This document shows positions 9,050 through 21,435 of a DNA stretch of 64,000 nucleotides, piece by piece; the stretch's first letter is position 1, and each line of letters starts with the position of its first letter. Below the pieces are notes generated by a model that saw nothing but the letters and a program-made list of their open reading frames with translations, was not told where the DNA came from and searched no databases. The DNA is from Neurospora intermedia. Its lineage: Eukaryota; Ascomycota; Sordariomycetes; Sordariales; Sordariaceae. The translations under genes and the position numbers were made by a program. The DNA lies in the NCBI GenBank assembly GCA_037102815.1, contig BTPP01000002.1, positions 5,704,001-5,768,000 on the forward strand. The letters run 5' to 3'.

Positions 9050-11886
9050 CTATCTCTGATTTGACCCCCTCGAACTCTGCCTCTGCCCCCCTCTCCTTCC
9101 ATGCCCATGCGCATCGGATACTTCACCATGTGACGCCTCAATTTCACTCTCCACCTGATCCATCGTCGACGTCCTCATCCAACTCGCCCTGCCCAGAGGA
9201 CTCCTTTGCTGTTGTAGTTGCTGATGACCTGTTCCGCCCGGAGCCGGTGGCATAGGCACAGAAAACGACCCTCCTTGTTGCGCATACCCCTGATCATGAC
9301 ATGGGGTAGGACTTAAAGAGGCAGCCGGCCACCCCCCCGAAACCGATTCGACACTATCACTACTCGCCACTATTCGATACGGCGACGGCGAGGGAGGGAG
9401 TGCCTGCCGTCCGACATACTCTGCCGCCGAGTCGGTATAATCATACCCAGCTCTTCGCAATTCGGACTCGGGAAACTCGTAAACCTGGCCGGGAGGAGGA
9501 GCCTGTTGTTGTGGACCAAGGACACGGGTAGGGTTGCGCGCCACCAGGTGTCCAGAGCTTGCCTGCGCCAGCTCGTATTTCCTACGATCTTCTTCGCCCA
9601 TGATACTTTCTACCCGACGGGGCATGTACACCGACATGCTATTGCCACCAGTGGTGTGCGCAGAGAAGGTGCTGTCGAAGGAGTCACGGTGTTGGAGCTG
9701 GTGTTGCTGCTGATACTGCTGCTGCTGTTGGTATTGTTGGTGCTGCTGTCTTTTGCCAGTGACGGCAGAACCAGCTACGGTAGGTACCATCAAAGACGAC
9801 CCGCCGGCGTGGGCAAACAAGCTGACGGAAGCCACGGAGTCGTCAAAGTGCTGATACAGCCCGTTGGCAGAACGCTCAGGCGCAGCGAACTTGCCCACTA
9901 GCTTGTCGGGCGGCTGTAGGATGCTCTTGGAGCGGCCGAGGCCGCCGCCGCCGCCAGTGCTAATGCCGGTGGTGAAGCCCTTGTCTTCTAGCATGCCCTT
10001 GCGCTCTTGGGCGGCGGGGATAAACGACTCGGGCACAATGTTGAGGTCGTCACCTGTCTTCTCGGCCATTTCAATGGCTTCCTGCGCGGTGGTGGTCGAG
10101 TCGGCGGCTGCGGCGTCGGCGCGCGGGCCGCCCCATGTGCGCTGGCCGGCGGTGAAGATGCCATAGATCATGTAATACCAGTTGAAAAAGGGGTTGAGGA
10201 TAAACATCAGGGGGTACAGCCAGATCTTGAAGCGGCGCAGTTTGGCGCCAAAGTAGATCATCATGAGCCAGTTGAGACCCAGCGAAATGGCGATGAAGCC
10301 GACGGGGAGGTCGTCGATCTTCTTGGTGGTGGTGATGAGGGCGAGCACCATGATGAAGAACAGTAACGCCGTGGTGCGGATGGTGTTTTGCATGAAGCGC
10401 ACCAGGATCAGGATCGGGTACCGCTTCCACAGCCGCCAGTCCGTCAGCATGCACACCTCGTTGGTAATAAACCCCAGGAACCACCGGCGCCGCTGCTTGA
10501 TCAGCGACCGCATCGTCTGCACGGCTTCCGTCTTGCAAAAGGCCGACGTGCACATCTGGATCTGGTGCCGCTTCTTCGCGCCAATCATGAACAGGTGCGT
10601 CAGCCAGCGGTCCTCGCCCAGGTGCGACTTGGCGTAGTCGAACAGGTCCTCGCAGTTCTCGGCCTTGTCGGCAAAGTAATATTTGGCCATTCGCCTGAAA
10701 GCCGAAAACCGGAGCATGGTCAGGGCGCCGGGGAGACAAGTGACGGCGCCGCACCCGGACTCAACGGTGCGCTCAAACAGCTGGCCGTGGATGTACTCCA
10801 TGTCCTGCAGCAGCGTGATCAAGCTATGTTTTTGCGTGGTCGACGTGATCACCCCCGTCATGGCCAGCATGTCGCGCCGGTTGCCCGGGCTGAGCTCCAT
10901 GTCGTAGACAAAGTTCTGCAGACATACCTTGTCGAGGATGCAGTCCGAGTCAATAAACAAAATGAACAGGTTGTCGTTGCGCTTCAGGTACTCGCGGTAT
11001 ACGCGGTCGATGAGCTGGAACGTCCTCTTTTGGCAGTGGCGCTTGCCGCCGTGCGGGAAGCGGGAGACGGTGACGCGCGCGTTCTGGTAGGCGACGTCGA
11101 TGGATTTGGGGTAGGATTCCAGGGTTAAGGGCACGCCTAGCTTCTCGATGGTGTTGAGGTAGAGCTCGTCTTCCTGGTCGCCGTCAAAGGAGAGGAAGAC
11201 GTGGATGCATGAGGGCGGGTAGTCGCAGTCGACGACCGAGTCGATGGCGGCCACGAGCACGTCGGGGTCTTCTTTGTAGCAGGGCATGACGATGACGACT
11301 TTGGGCGCCGAGACTTCGTCGAGGACTTGTTTGATGCGCTTGGTGCGGCCGAGTTGGTGGGTGACGATTTGGTAGACGCAGAAGAGCCAGGGGATGGTGA
11401 GCAGGCCGGCGAAGCTGTAGAAGGCGAACCATTGCAGGAAGCTGACCATGGCTGGTGGCCAGACTTTGACGACTTGGCTGGGGAGAGGGAGGGTGACGAT
11501 CATGATGGGTAGGAAGATACATCTGGATGATGATAGTTAGCCAGACGTTGGTGATGGCCGCTCCTTAAACACATAACATACCTCAGCAACATGAAGGCAA
11601 TCCCTATGATCACCGATAATACCCGAACTGTCCAGTGTTCAGCCTTTACAAACACTTTCCAGAGACAGTACATGAACGCGGCGATCCATAGGAACCACTC
11701 GAGACATGCCGCGAGCATGACCAGGCCCACGATGGCCGTGTAGACAATCTGAAAAGAAGTGCAGTGCAAAAAGTTAGCCAAAATGTCCCAATTCCCAAGA
11801 CTCTTCCTACTCAACCAAAGACAGTGAGAGTGATTCCTTACCTCTTTCACAGGCCATTCATCCTCCCCGAGGTGGTTGATAGTCAT
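9050..11886 (-). CDS. Chitin synthase, short form without myosin motor (class VII-like)
   Basis: Membrane glycosyltransferase of family GT2 that polymerises UDP-GlcNAc into cell-wall chitin. Exons on the minus strand are 11886-11842, 11748-11582 and 11522-9050, for 894 residues ending in TAG. Two N-terminal hydrophobic segments precede the catalytic domain. The domain shows DSD near residue 262, QDMEY (310-314), GEDRWL (EDRW at 374-377) and QRRRW (414-418), the QxxEY, EDRxL and QRRRW signatures of chitin synthases. Three or four membrane helices follow QRRRW, then about 370 residues of Ser/Gln/Gly-rich presumably disordered tail with a poly-Gln stretch. The length and the absence of a myosin head or long N-terminal domain point to class VII rather than V or VI. 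The class label is from memory; chitin synthase itself is firm. Introns have GTAAGG and GTATGT donors with CTAAC branches. Confidence 0.9.
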
Positions 11887-12151
11887 GTCGATTTACTTTC
11901 CTTTTTTTCCTTTTTTTTTTTTGTTTTTGTTTTTTTTTTTGTCTCCCTCTCCAGAACCGTACGCCACTGGCAACACTGCAAAGAGCAGCCAAAAGCAAAC
12001 GTATATATCGTCCAGTGTTCAGTCTCCAGTGTCCTTTCGCGTATATCGACCAGCCCAAAGTTTCCGAAACGAAGAAGAAGTAGTGATGAACCGCAGAGAA
12101 AAACCAGGTGTTTTCAGTCTTCTTTACTTCTCTTCTTTTTTTCTGGTAACC

Positions 12152-12179
12152 GGCACGTTCTAAGCGGCACGTTCTAACC
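12152..12179. repeat. Tandem 14-bp repeat in the chitin synthase upstream region
   Basis: Two adjacent copies of GGCACGTTCTAA followed by GC or CC, at 12152-12165 and 12166-12179, about 270-290 bp upstream of the chitin synthase start codon. It could be a paired transcription-factor site; nothing further can be said from sequence alone. Confidence 0.5.
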
Positions 12180-12660
12180 GACACGAAAGCCGAAAAAAAA
12201 AATAAAAAAAAAATAAAAAAAAAAATTGAAGGCGCCCGCTAGAAATAACGGATACCAGGAACCAACAAGCGGTGTCCCTCCCAAAGACCAAAGACGGGGG
12301 GAAGGGGAGGGAAGGGGAGGGGAAGAGAGGGGCAGGGGACGGAAAGGTGCAGCAAACGCGAGACTTTTTCTTCTATTCTTGTCACAGTCCCTTTACAGTC
12401 ATCACAGTCTCCTCAAAGTTTGTATGTGTACAGTCTACGTCTGCCTGAGTCGTCACGCAAGGTTTCCGCTTGTCTCGGCGGCGAGTGGACGGAGGGGTGG
12501 ACGGGTGGTTGCAGGGCGAGCCGGCGAGACGAGACAAGACAATACGACGCACGCACGCGTACTTTAGAACATGACGTTTGTGGTTACTTAGGTGTGAATG
12601 AAGATCCAACGGCTGCTGGTAGGAAAGGGGGGATGTCTCTCTCTTTCGTAAGGGGCTGCC

Positions 12661-12701
12661 TAGAGAGAGAGAGAGAGACACACACACACAGAGAGAGAGA
12701 G
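12661..12701. repeat. Compound (AG)n(AC)n(AG)n dinucleotide repeat
   Basis: A run of alternating AG, then AC, then AG dinucleotides in intergenic DNA. Purine-rich simple sequence with no coding role seen. Confidence 0.85.
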
Positions 12702-14424
12702 AACACAACAGTAAGGAGAAGAACACTTCGACCATGGGTACGCCATGGGTTAGTTTTCAGGTAGTGCCTCGTTAACCACGCTCTTTAAGTGTGTAAATCG
12801 TTCTCGGGCATCTCGTTCTCTCAGTCGCGCCTAAACTACCTAACAATATGCATCTTCATGTTGTACTCCTCTCGACTAAAGTATGTACAACTTCCGAAGA
12901 CTTAATCTGAATGGTTAAGTTGGCAAGGTTTACAATTATGAATGTCGTGCATGCCCGGGTTCGGGTCAGGCAATACAAGGGGGTTAACAAGAAGCGACGA
13001 CCCTAGGAAAAGAAGAAAATGAACAAAAAAATGAATTCAGCGTCTTCTGTGCATCTATCTGGCTTCGGGAAACGGAGCGATGAGAAAAGGAGAGAGACGA
13101 CCGACTGGAACCCACGACATGGTTAATCGTCTCTCATCCCCCATCTCTCCATTTCCACATCTCTCCATCTCTCCATCTTCCGATGGGGAACCAAAAGGCG
13201 GAAGCTGAATAAATTGAAATCTAATCAAGTTCTGAGCTTAGAGGTAGTAGTCCATGGGGAACGAGAGAGATGAGCGGTTCTGGCCCGACGGCACCGTGAA
13301 CAACTGAAGTCCGGTTCCGTGAATATCACAATAAATGAAAGGTTGTATGTATATATATACATACATATGACTGTTTTAACCGGCCGGCCAGCGTCACCAC
13401 CCGCTCCCTTGCTTCCCGTGTTTTCCATGTCCCGTCCGTCGATGCTCGATGGCGACAAACCTCCCTCCCACCTTCCACCTCCTACCTCCTCATGTTGACA
13501 TCTACACCTACTCACCTAAGGCACCTAACATCAGAACCTGAACAACTTCTGGGGAAAGATGCCGGTACAATGTGCAAGACCAATGTTCCTTCCACTCTCG
13601 CCGCATCCCATTCTTCCCGCCAATTAACGACGTACCGAAAGCGCCACCACTTTGTCTATGTAGTTCTTTCTAGTGTACAAAGACTAGTATGGTACCTTAC
13701 AATAGAGGTACGTACCAAAATTTGTAGAAAAAAAATAAAAAATCAATCGAGCCACGTGCCCCCGAGTTCTCAAATTCTACTACAAACCTAGAATTATTAA
13801 CATATCTAAGTAAGGGACTCGAATCCAACTTTGTTTTAGTTATTTCCTTCGCTTTGTTCACCACTTCACTTGACTTCACCACTTCACTTCGCCATTATCA
13901 TCTAGTTCCGTAAACAGCTTCGTTCGTTATATATCAGGATCAATCTCACATACCTACAGTCCACACCCACCACAGGCAGGTAGGTAGTTAACAACCGTCC
14001 GTTAGTTATGTACCCTCTAGACCTAGGTACCTTCCCTCCCGGTGATGACCAGTGATGAATGGATGGGTGACGGTGACACCACCCATCCATCGGACATCAT
14101 GTTTGTGCACTAGACTAAACTACCGTCCACAACCTTATACTCATGCTCATACTCATACCCATAGTCGGTCGTGGTTGTGGTCGTGTCGAGTCCTGTCGTG
14201 CGTGATCTTGTCGTGATCTTGTCGTGGATACAAGCAAGGATCATGATGATACCGCCGTGCTACTGAACTCTGTTCCAATAAATACCTATTTAATGAAAGC
14301 CCACCGACCGACCGACGGACGATCTGTTCTAGTGTGAAGACAGAGTATACCGAGTAGGCGAGAAACTACCTAGACAAAAAAGCTTTAGTACTAGTTTACC
14401 CCCCTCTACAGTATTATTGCTAGT

Positions 14425-14453
14425 GAGGTGGTGGTGGTGGTGGTGGCGGTGGT
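14425..14453. repeat. (GGT)n triplet repeat
   Basis: About nine GGT copies with one GGC variant, in intergenic DNA. Confidence 0.85.
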
Positions 14454-15704
14454 GTACGTAGCAGGTTTCGAAAAAGACATTAACCCGTTACCAGACTTTA
14501 AGTATACCTACGTTACCTTGCCGAACTTACCTCCCTCCCTCGCTACAAGCTACGAACCTACACCACAACAAGGTGTACGTACGCAAAAGATAGAAAGACC
14601 CGAGGTCTCGGCTTCTCACCAGCAACAACTCAAGACGGACGACTGCTAGAAACTCATCTAGTATTTTCTTGTCTCTTATATCTTTTCTCGCTCGATTTTC
14701 TTGTTCGCGAATGTCATCATGTCAAATACCCCCAGTTTTTATTTCTCTCTGTTTTCTTTTTCTTTTTCTTTTTCTTTTCTTCAATCGTATCCTCTCATCC
14801 CCCAAATTTTCCTTGTGAACTTTATTTACCCTTGTTCACTCAGCCCAACTGAAGCAAACCCAAGAATTTTCCCCCCAAGAAAATCGGTCGGTTGGTCGGT
14901 TGGTCGATAGCCCTTTTTGTACTTGATTTCCTCCAGACACCGGCACCGGCACCAAGCGGTTCGGCTTGAGTAAAACCAACCACCGTTACCCTGTCTGCCT
15001 GCCTGCCTGTCAACCCCATGCGACGGTCAATATGCACCACCCCCCAGAAAGGCTGGAAGCATAAATAACCCGGGTCCAGTCTTGGAAGAACAAGAAAGAA
15101 AATGAAGGAGTTCCATCGCCAAAACAACCGGTATGGTACCGCTCGCTCGCTTGAAAGGGTTGGTTGGTCGTCTGCGTCATACCTTCCTTCTTTTCCCATC
15201 ACCCCTTCCTTCGCCACTTCCACCCACTTTTCTTTCCAACACTTACTCACCCACCCCATGTGCTAACCCGCCATCGACAGCCATTGCTCAGCGCCTTACC
15301 GACGAGTACACGATGTAGTAGCTTGTATACCCATTCGGGGTCGGCCGGCAAACATGGTGCTTGTTGGCTTAGGCCTGTGCTGTTCTGTGCTTGTTGCTCT
15401 CTCTCCAAAGGGAAATGAGGAGTGAAGTCCAGCGAATGAGTGCTGATCCTGATTTGTGAACTGCTTTGCTTTGGAAAAGCTACACGTGGTCTTGTTTGCT
15501 TGCTGTGTTGCTTGTGTGAGCTTCTTGCTTGCTTGCAAGAGAAACCGTCGAACTAAGGCGAACGCGATGCGCTCTTTTTGTCCACGGTGGTGTAGTTTTG
15601 AAGAATAGTACGTATTCTCGCTCAAAGATCATGATCAAGTCCTGTTATGTATTTCCCATTAGCATTTCATGTTGCTTGAGTCATGACCACGAACGACAAA
15701 TGAC

Positions 15705-18700
15705 TTACCAATCAACATCACTAAGCTGCAGCTTTCTCACTCTTTGTCCACCCCGCTCCTTGTTCAACCTAAGATCGGAGCGGTTATGGTGATGGGCGTT
15801 GAGTTTCTCGTTACCCTCATAGTCATCGTTCTCCCGGAGATCATAGTTCAGAACAAGGTTCTTGATGCGCTGCTGCTCTTCCTTCTCTGCCTGTTGCTTC
15901 TTCTTCATAGCAATAGCAAAGTGCGAGTCCGAAGGCAGTTCAACGGTGCGAGTCTGTATAAATGTATTGTCAGTGTACTGAACTCTACTGTGTGGGATGG
16001 CTGGATGGTCACGTACCTGCTGGCGATTACCCTTCTTCGTGAGAAGCGAAAAAGCCATCTTCTCCCCAGAGGGAGGAGCCTCCGAGGGGCCGGCTTCGTT
16101 GGCAGCAGAGGATTCGCCAACAGCCGTAGACTCACGAGGCTTGAGCTTGATGGGAAGCGGCAGGTCAAACTGCTGCTTGCGCTCGAATTTGCGGGAATCC
16201 AGGCTCTCGGCCATCATCTTGGCAAACTCGCGCTCAAACTCAGCCTCTTCCTCAGGATCGACCTCTTCCTGCTGTCTGGTAACAACAATTTCCTCCTCTT
16301 CAGATTCACTGTTGTACCTCGAAGTGTTATCCTGCTGCTCGTTATCCTCAGCCTCGCCACCATCATCGTCGTCCGACTCGTCGTCCTCATCTTCATCTGG
16401 GACCATGCCGTCTTCGTCGTCGGACACGTCACTATCGTTGTCCTCCGGCTCGACGACTCTCTCGACTCCAGATGTCTTTTGATCCTGGACCATGGCCAGC
16501 TGGAACACCTTGGACGCCTCCTCCAGGTTGGAGGCAAGCTTCCACTGCGGCCGGGTGAGGGCGAAGATGTCCTGGACGAGGAACTCGACGTCCATGGGCA
16601 GCGGATTCTTCGTGTAGATGTAGTACTGGAAGAAGGAGAGGAAGAAATCCAGCTTTTTGCCAGCAGCACCCTTGTTGAAGAACATACCGCACGTCTCGAG
16701 GATGGTGGAGATGAGGCGAATGCGGAAGAAGTCATCGGGCAAATCAAAGGGGTTGACGCGGCCTGGAACGGGCGGGCCGCCGTGACCAAATGTCATGATC
16801 TTGTACATGGTGTCGAAGATGACCGGGTGCTCCAGCATTCTGTAGTTGTAGAGCTCTCCAAGGTACTTAACCTCAGCGATGCGACGCTGGTTAAACTTGA
16901 AGTCATTCGACTCAAGGCCGAGGCAGATAGACTCTGTCACTTGATCGATGACTCCGACAACGAACTCGCCATGATACTTGTAGAGGGCGCTCAACAGGAT
17001 GGCCAAGAGATGGATGTTACCATACTTGACTTTTCCGGGCTTGGAGAAGACCTTGTGCAGAATCGCAACGACCTCCTTCTCCTCCCAGTGCAGCCTGCGG
17101 ATATGCCTCAAGATCTTGCTGTAGTTCCTCTTGGTGAGATCGCCATAGATCAACTTGCGGATAAAGAGCTCCATAGGCGTTCTCTCCTTCACCTCGATGG
17201 CAGGGCGCTGCGGCGGATCAACATAGTAGACAGCGTTCTCAATGAGCATCCTCTCGGCCTGTCCAATATGCTGGACCGACTTCTTGCGCTGCAGCGTCTC
17301 CAAGAAGGAAGCCATGCGCGGAGAAGTCTCCGGGTTGCGAAGCAGGTACCGGCCGCAGTTCTCAAGCAGGTTGCAGATGATCTCAATGTTCATCCGCGAA
17401 AAATCATCCAAACTGACCTTGAGACAGTGGAAGACAACGTGCTCCGGAACAATGCCAAATTTGGTCAGCTCAGCCAGGTAGCGAATGTTGCTCAGCCTGA
17501 CCTGTCCAAGAAACTCCTTTTCCTTGCGCCGCTGAAGACTACGGAACTCATTGTCAAGGTAGTCAACAAGGCCCTTGGGGATATCGGGCATGTATTGACC
17601 AAGCGTGGCAACAAGCCTAGCCCAGTTCGGGAGGAGATCGGTACGTCCCTTGGGCACATCGGTCAAGGCCTTGATGAGCCGGTTGCGGGACGCCTTCGAA
17701 TTGAGGAAGCAGAAGTCGATAGCCATCTGGTCAATGGCGTCTTTGCTGATGAGCTCAGGCAGGCGCACCAGCAGGGCGTCTACCTGAGCGCCAATGGTCT
17801 TGTTTGCAATAGCAATAGACTGGTCATCGGCGGCAGCAGCCTCGGCCGCCTTGGCAGCCTCCGCGGCTTCAGCAGGGTCAATCTTCCTGCCAACCTGTTC
17901 ATCATCTGCTTTCTTTTTCTTAACCTCTTCAAGTAGAATGCCAGGGACCTTGCCCTTCAGATCAACCAAGTTTTCGTAGAAGCGACGCTCTTCTTCGTCC
18001 TCCCAGATTCCGGGCCCCTCACCCTGTCCACGGAGGTACTCACCAGCCTTGACCAGGCCGATTGTGCCATTCGCGGCGTTGCCCTCATCAGTGTCCTTCA
18101 ACTCGGGCATCTCCGCGCCAATGATATCGGCAATAACCTGCGCATTGGCCACGAGACGTTCTTGTGCCTTGACCTGCTTCTCAAAGTTGGACTGGCGATC
18201 TTCAAAGACCTCTCCCGACTTGACATACGCCTCCGCATTCTTACGCGACTGGTTGTAAATGGCCTTTTGGTCCCGAACAAGGTGGCCCTTGACGTCCTCA
18301 AAGTAGCGCTTGAGGATATTCTTGAAGCGTTCCTGCAACTCAGGAGGGGCAAAGGGACCGTCCTGGTCCGTGCCGGCACCTTCCTCCTTGTCTTCGGATC
18401 CGTCGCCTTCGGTCTCCTCAGCGCCCTTGGTAGCGCCATCCTCCTCCACGGTTTTACGACCATCTTGGCCCGCAGCCTTGATACCCAAGATATCCCAACT
18501 GAAAGCCTTGACGAAAATGACGAGCAAAGGGAGGTTGGCGTGGTCTCGATCGTGATTCAAGAGGTCCTTCAGAACTTCGAGCGGAAAGGGCTCGGCACCG
18601 CCTCCCTTGCCGGATGAAGAACGCGGCTTCGGCTCGGCTCTGGCTCCCGTGGTCGGTCTCGTTGCGTCGTCGGGGCGAGCAATATCGTCCAGGGTCCGCA

Positions 18701-19367
18701 GAACATCGACAAGCCAGAGTTCGGTCACGACTCGGAGGAGAACGCGCTGTCGAATCAAGCGGTCTTTTTCTTCCTTCTCTCTCGCCTCGGGAGTAAGGGT
18801 CTTGAGGAAACTCTTATCGGGAGTGGCCATGCCCTTGCCCAGAAGCCAGCCCAAGTGTTCGGTAAAGTCGGCGGGTCCGAATCGCTGGTGCAGGGCGCTG
18901 ACGATCTCGACGCCGGCTTCGATGTCTCCGGGAGACTTGAGCTTGCAGAGGCCCTCGTAGCATGCTGAGATGATTTCGGAAAGGTATTTGGAGAGGCTGA
19001 CGGTGCGGATCTCCTGGAGGAAGGTGCTCTGGGTAGCGGCGGAGATGGTGGTTCGGAGACGCTTGATAAAAGCAGTGTTTTTCTTTAGGGTAGAGTCGAG
19101 GGACTTGCTGACGGGAAAGAGATCTGTTGAAAGTGAAGAGCGTGAGCAATGGGCCGACTGGATATCGGGCGCAACATAACCTCGTAAATCGTACCTTTCT
19201 CGCCGTTCCAAGCCCTCGAGTTCAGCGCCCGCAGCTCACCTACGAATCGTTAGCCCAACAAAAGCCAAAGAGCCAAGTTACAGCCCAAAGTAAACAGAAA
19301 AGCGGGAAGCGAGGGGGGGCGGAGGGGAAGGAAGGGCTGCAAACTCACGCCGTCTTTGGCGATCCAT
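15705..19367 (-). CDS. upf2: Nonsense-mediated mRNA decay factor Upf2 (Nmd2)
   Basis: Upf2 bridges Upf1 and Upf3 on mRNAs that terminate too early. Exons on the minus strand are 19367-19349, 19239-19195, 19123-16017 and 15953-15705, coding for 1139 residues. The first exon gives only MDRQRR; splicing joins it to RELRALNSRAWNGEKD and then LFPVSKSLDSTLKKN, a conserved Upf2 start. That, plus a CTAAC branch before each early acceptor, supports the tiny exons. Three MIF4G-type helical domains lie roughly at residues 25-260, 480-680 and 690-900. The second holds AIDFCFLNSKASRNRL, the third LIYGDLTKRNYSKIL, the Upf3-binding region. A long Asp/Glu-rich stretch follows, then a C-terminal segment typical of the Upf1-binding end, closing on LQLSDVDW. 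The last intron, 63 nt, is in frame without stops. Length fits fungal Upf2 (yeast about 1090). Confidence 0.94.
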
Positions 19368-21435
19368 ACTGGGCGATGAGAATCAATGGTATGAACACAG
19401 AGCAGTGGCATGCACTGGTGGATGGATATGCTAAGGGTTGAGAAATCGGTAGCGGCAATCCCCATCAGCAATGGTAGACATCGGTGACGTGATACGGCAG
19501 GGGAGCAACGGAGCAGGCCACTGAAGGCTCTCGGACTCGGACGAGTTCAACGACGGATGACCGAGAGACGGCGGCGGCGGTGGTGGTGGTGGGATTGGTG
19601 CTTGTTTCGGCAGCCAGAGTTGCGGCTTTTCTTCCGTCAAGGTGTCTGGTCTGTAGTATCATTCGAAGCAACCCGGGGGCGGCGTCACGGACGGTGGAAG
19701 GGAGAACGCGGTTCGGTTGTCGACAAAAGGTGATGAATGGATTGCCCGGAGGTGCCTCTCTGTCCATCGATGGGCCAAGCGGGTTCTTCAGCACGCTTCG
19801 TTGAGTTCCTTGGTTCCAGGTTCCATTCTCTGTGGGGGGGGTTCATGGGGGGGGGGAAAAAAGGTGTTAGGTTGCGGCTCGCTTCACGGGCATCCCCCCC
19901 AGGGCAGTGCTAACTTGACCACCCTACAGGCCGATATCTGAGTCAATTCACCAGTGATGATTCCCGCTGCATCAGGGGGACGCCCTCGCCATTCATTGGG
20001 CGCCTTAACGCGCTTTAGCGCCTGCGCCCCGCGACCACAGCGGGTGCCTTAACAGCAGCACCCCACAGTGCAGGCCACCCCCAATTCCCCGACTGGAGCC
20101 GCCATTACAGCAATTCAATGACATACCTAGGGCAGACAGCCACGGCCGGGGGATTGGAAGGATGGAAGATCTAGATCTACACCTCTACCAGGAGGCTTTG
20201 CCTGGCAGGGCAGGGCAAGACAGGGCAGGGCAGGGCAGCTTGTTGTTTGTCTTGTTTACCGAACGGTTGATCTTATCGTTGACCCCTTTTGTAGTCTGAT
20301 CGAGAAGTTCGTTGGCCTCCCTTGAGCTACAGTCGCTTCCATCTGTGCTCCTGAGTACAGTGAGTGGATGGACAAAAAACCACAGCTTCACACAAACAGA
20401 CCACTGATATAGCCTTGCCGACCAAGACGTAAAAACTGTTCGTATTGCAACGCCAAACTACCTCATTCCGCTGGGTATCTAAGGATTCTCTTTTGTTTTG
20501 TTTTGTTATTTCCTTGTCTGTCACCAACTCTTTCTTCACATCTCATCCCACCGCCCAGGTCGTTTACCAAGACGTGATCTTTCATCCGCCAAATGATTGT
20601 GAAGCTTCGCACCCACTCCTTATCTTACTCTGTTCCATATCAGCCCGCCCACGAACTCTCGTTCTGTCAAACCCACATGACAATCATGGAACAACTAGGA
20701 GCAGAAGCAATGTTTAATCGTGTCATGTCAAGACAGATGGATCCGAGGGATAAGACTGCCGCTTCAAAAGCCAAAACGCTAGGTGGTATTTGATATACGA
20801 TAGACATAAAACAGAAAGGACGTAAGACAGATAGATACGAACCAAAAAAGAAACGCAAGGATATAGTAGTACTAAAACAGGAACAACAACAAAAAAAGGT
20901 CGGAACAAACTTTCGTGCGTGCAAAAACTCAAAGTGGTATCTTTGTAGAGGTATCTTTCCCGTGTGCGCGGCCGTCATCCTGTCACATCACCATCATCCC
21001 ACATGATGGCCATTTTGGTCTTCTCTCATCTGACGTGAAATAAAGAGGCAAAGAGATTACTGTTTGCAGATTCCATGTTCCCCATCAATTTGCGGAGGCC
21101 CGGGTTCCCGCAAAGGCGAGACGGTCTCATGATTTTACCAACCCCGGTAAAAACAGCGCGTGATCATCTCGTTTCGCAAAAAAGGCCAAACGAAGCCAGT
21201 GAAACCCCCCCCATCATTCATTGCCCCTGAGAGCCAGAATCGGAAAAGAAATGCAACAAGAGACTAGAGGAAAAAGGACAAAGAACGCAGCCGACCAAAT
21301 GCAGAAGAGCAACTACCGGGGTATTGTACGCCGTTGGGTATATCCAGCCGTAGGGGTATTTCTTTCTTTCTTTTTTGTTTTCCTCGCAAGTGACGAAACG
21401 ATCCATAAGTCTAAAATCTCGATAGCGGAATGAAC
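19368..21435. other. Intergenic region upstream of upf2 and downstream of the KH-protein gene
   Basis: About 2.1 kb with no supported gene. It contains the upf2 promoter side, G-rich runs near 19836-19858 and a GGGCA pentamer repeat at 20204-20239. Reading frames are short and AT/GC-unbiased. Confidence 0.6.
20204..20239. repeat. (GGGCA)n pentamer repeat, imperfect
   Basis: Seven or so copies of GGGCA/AGACA-type pentamers in intergenic DNA. A related CTGCC/CTTGT array, the complementary pattern, occurs near 27726-27796. Confidence 0.7.

Larger units (their letters stand above)
11887..15704. other. Gene-free region upstream of the chitin synthase and downstream of upf2
   Basis: About 3.8 kb without a supported gene. 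The part next to 11886 is the chitin synthase promoter and leader, with T-rich tracts (11903-11939) and an A-rich tract (12194-12229). Beyond lie AG/CA/GA dinucleotide tracts (12661-12701), a GGT repeat (14425-14453) and pyrimidine-rich stretches. No tRNA B box or long biased frame was noticed. Confidence 0.6.

Noticed and set aside
15744-17936. 730-codon open frame on the plus strand antisense to upf2
   Set aside because: Same codon-bias shadow; Leu/Val-rich product without family signature opposite well-identified MIF4G domains.
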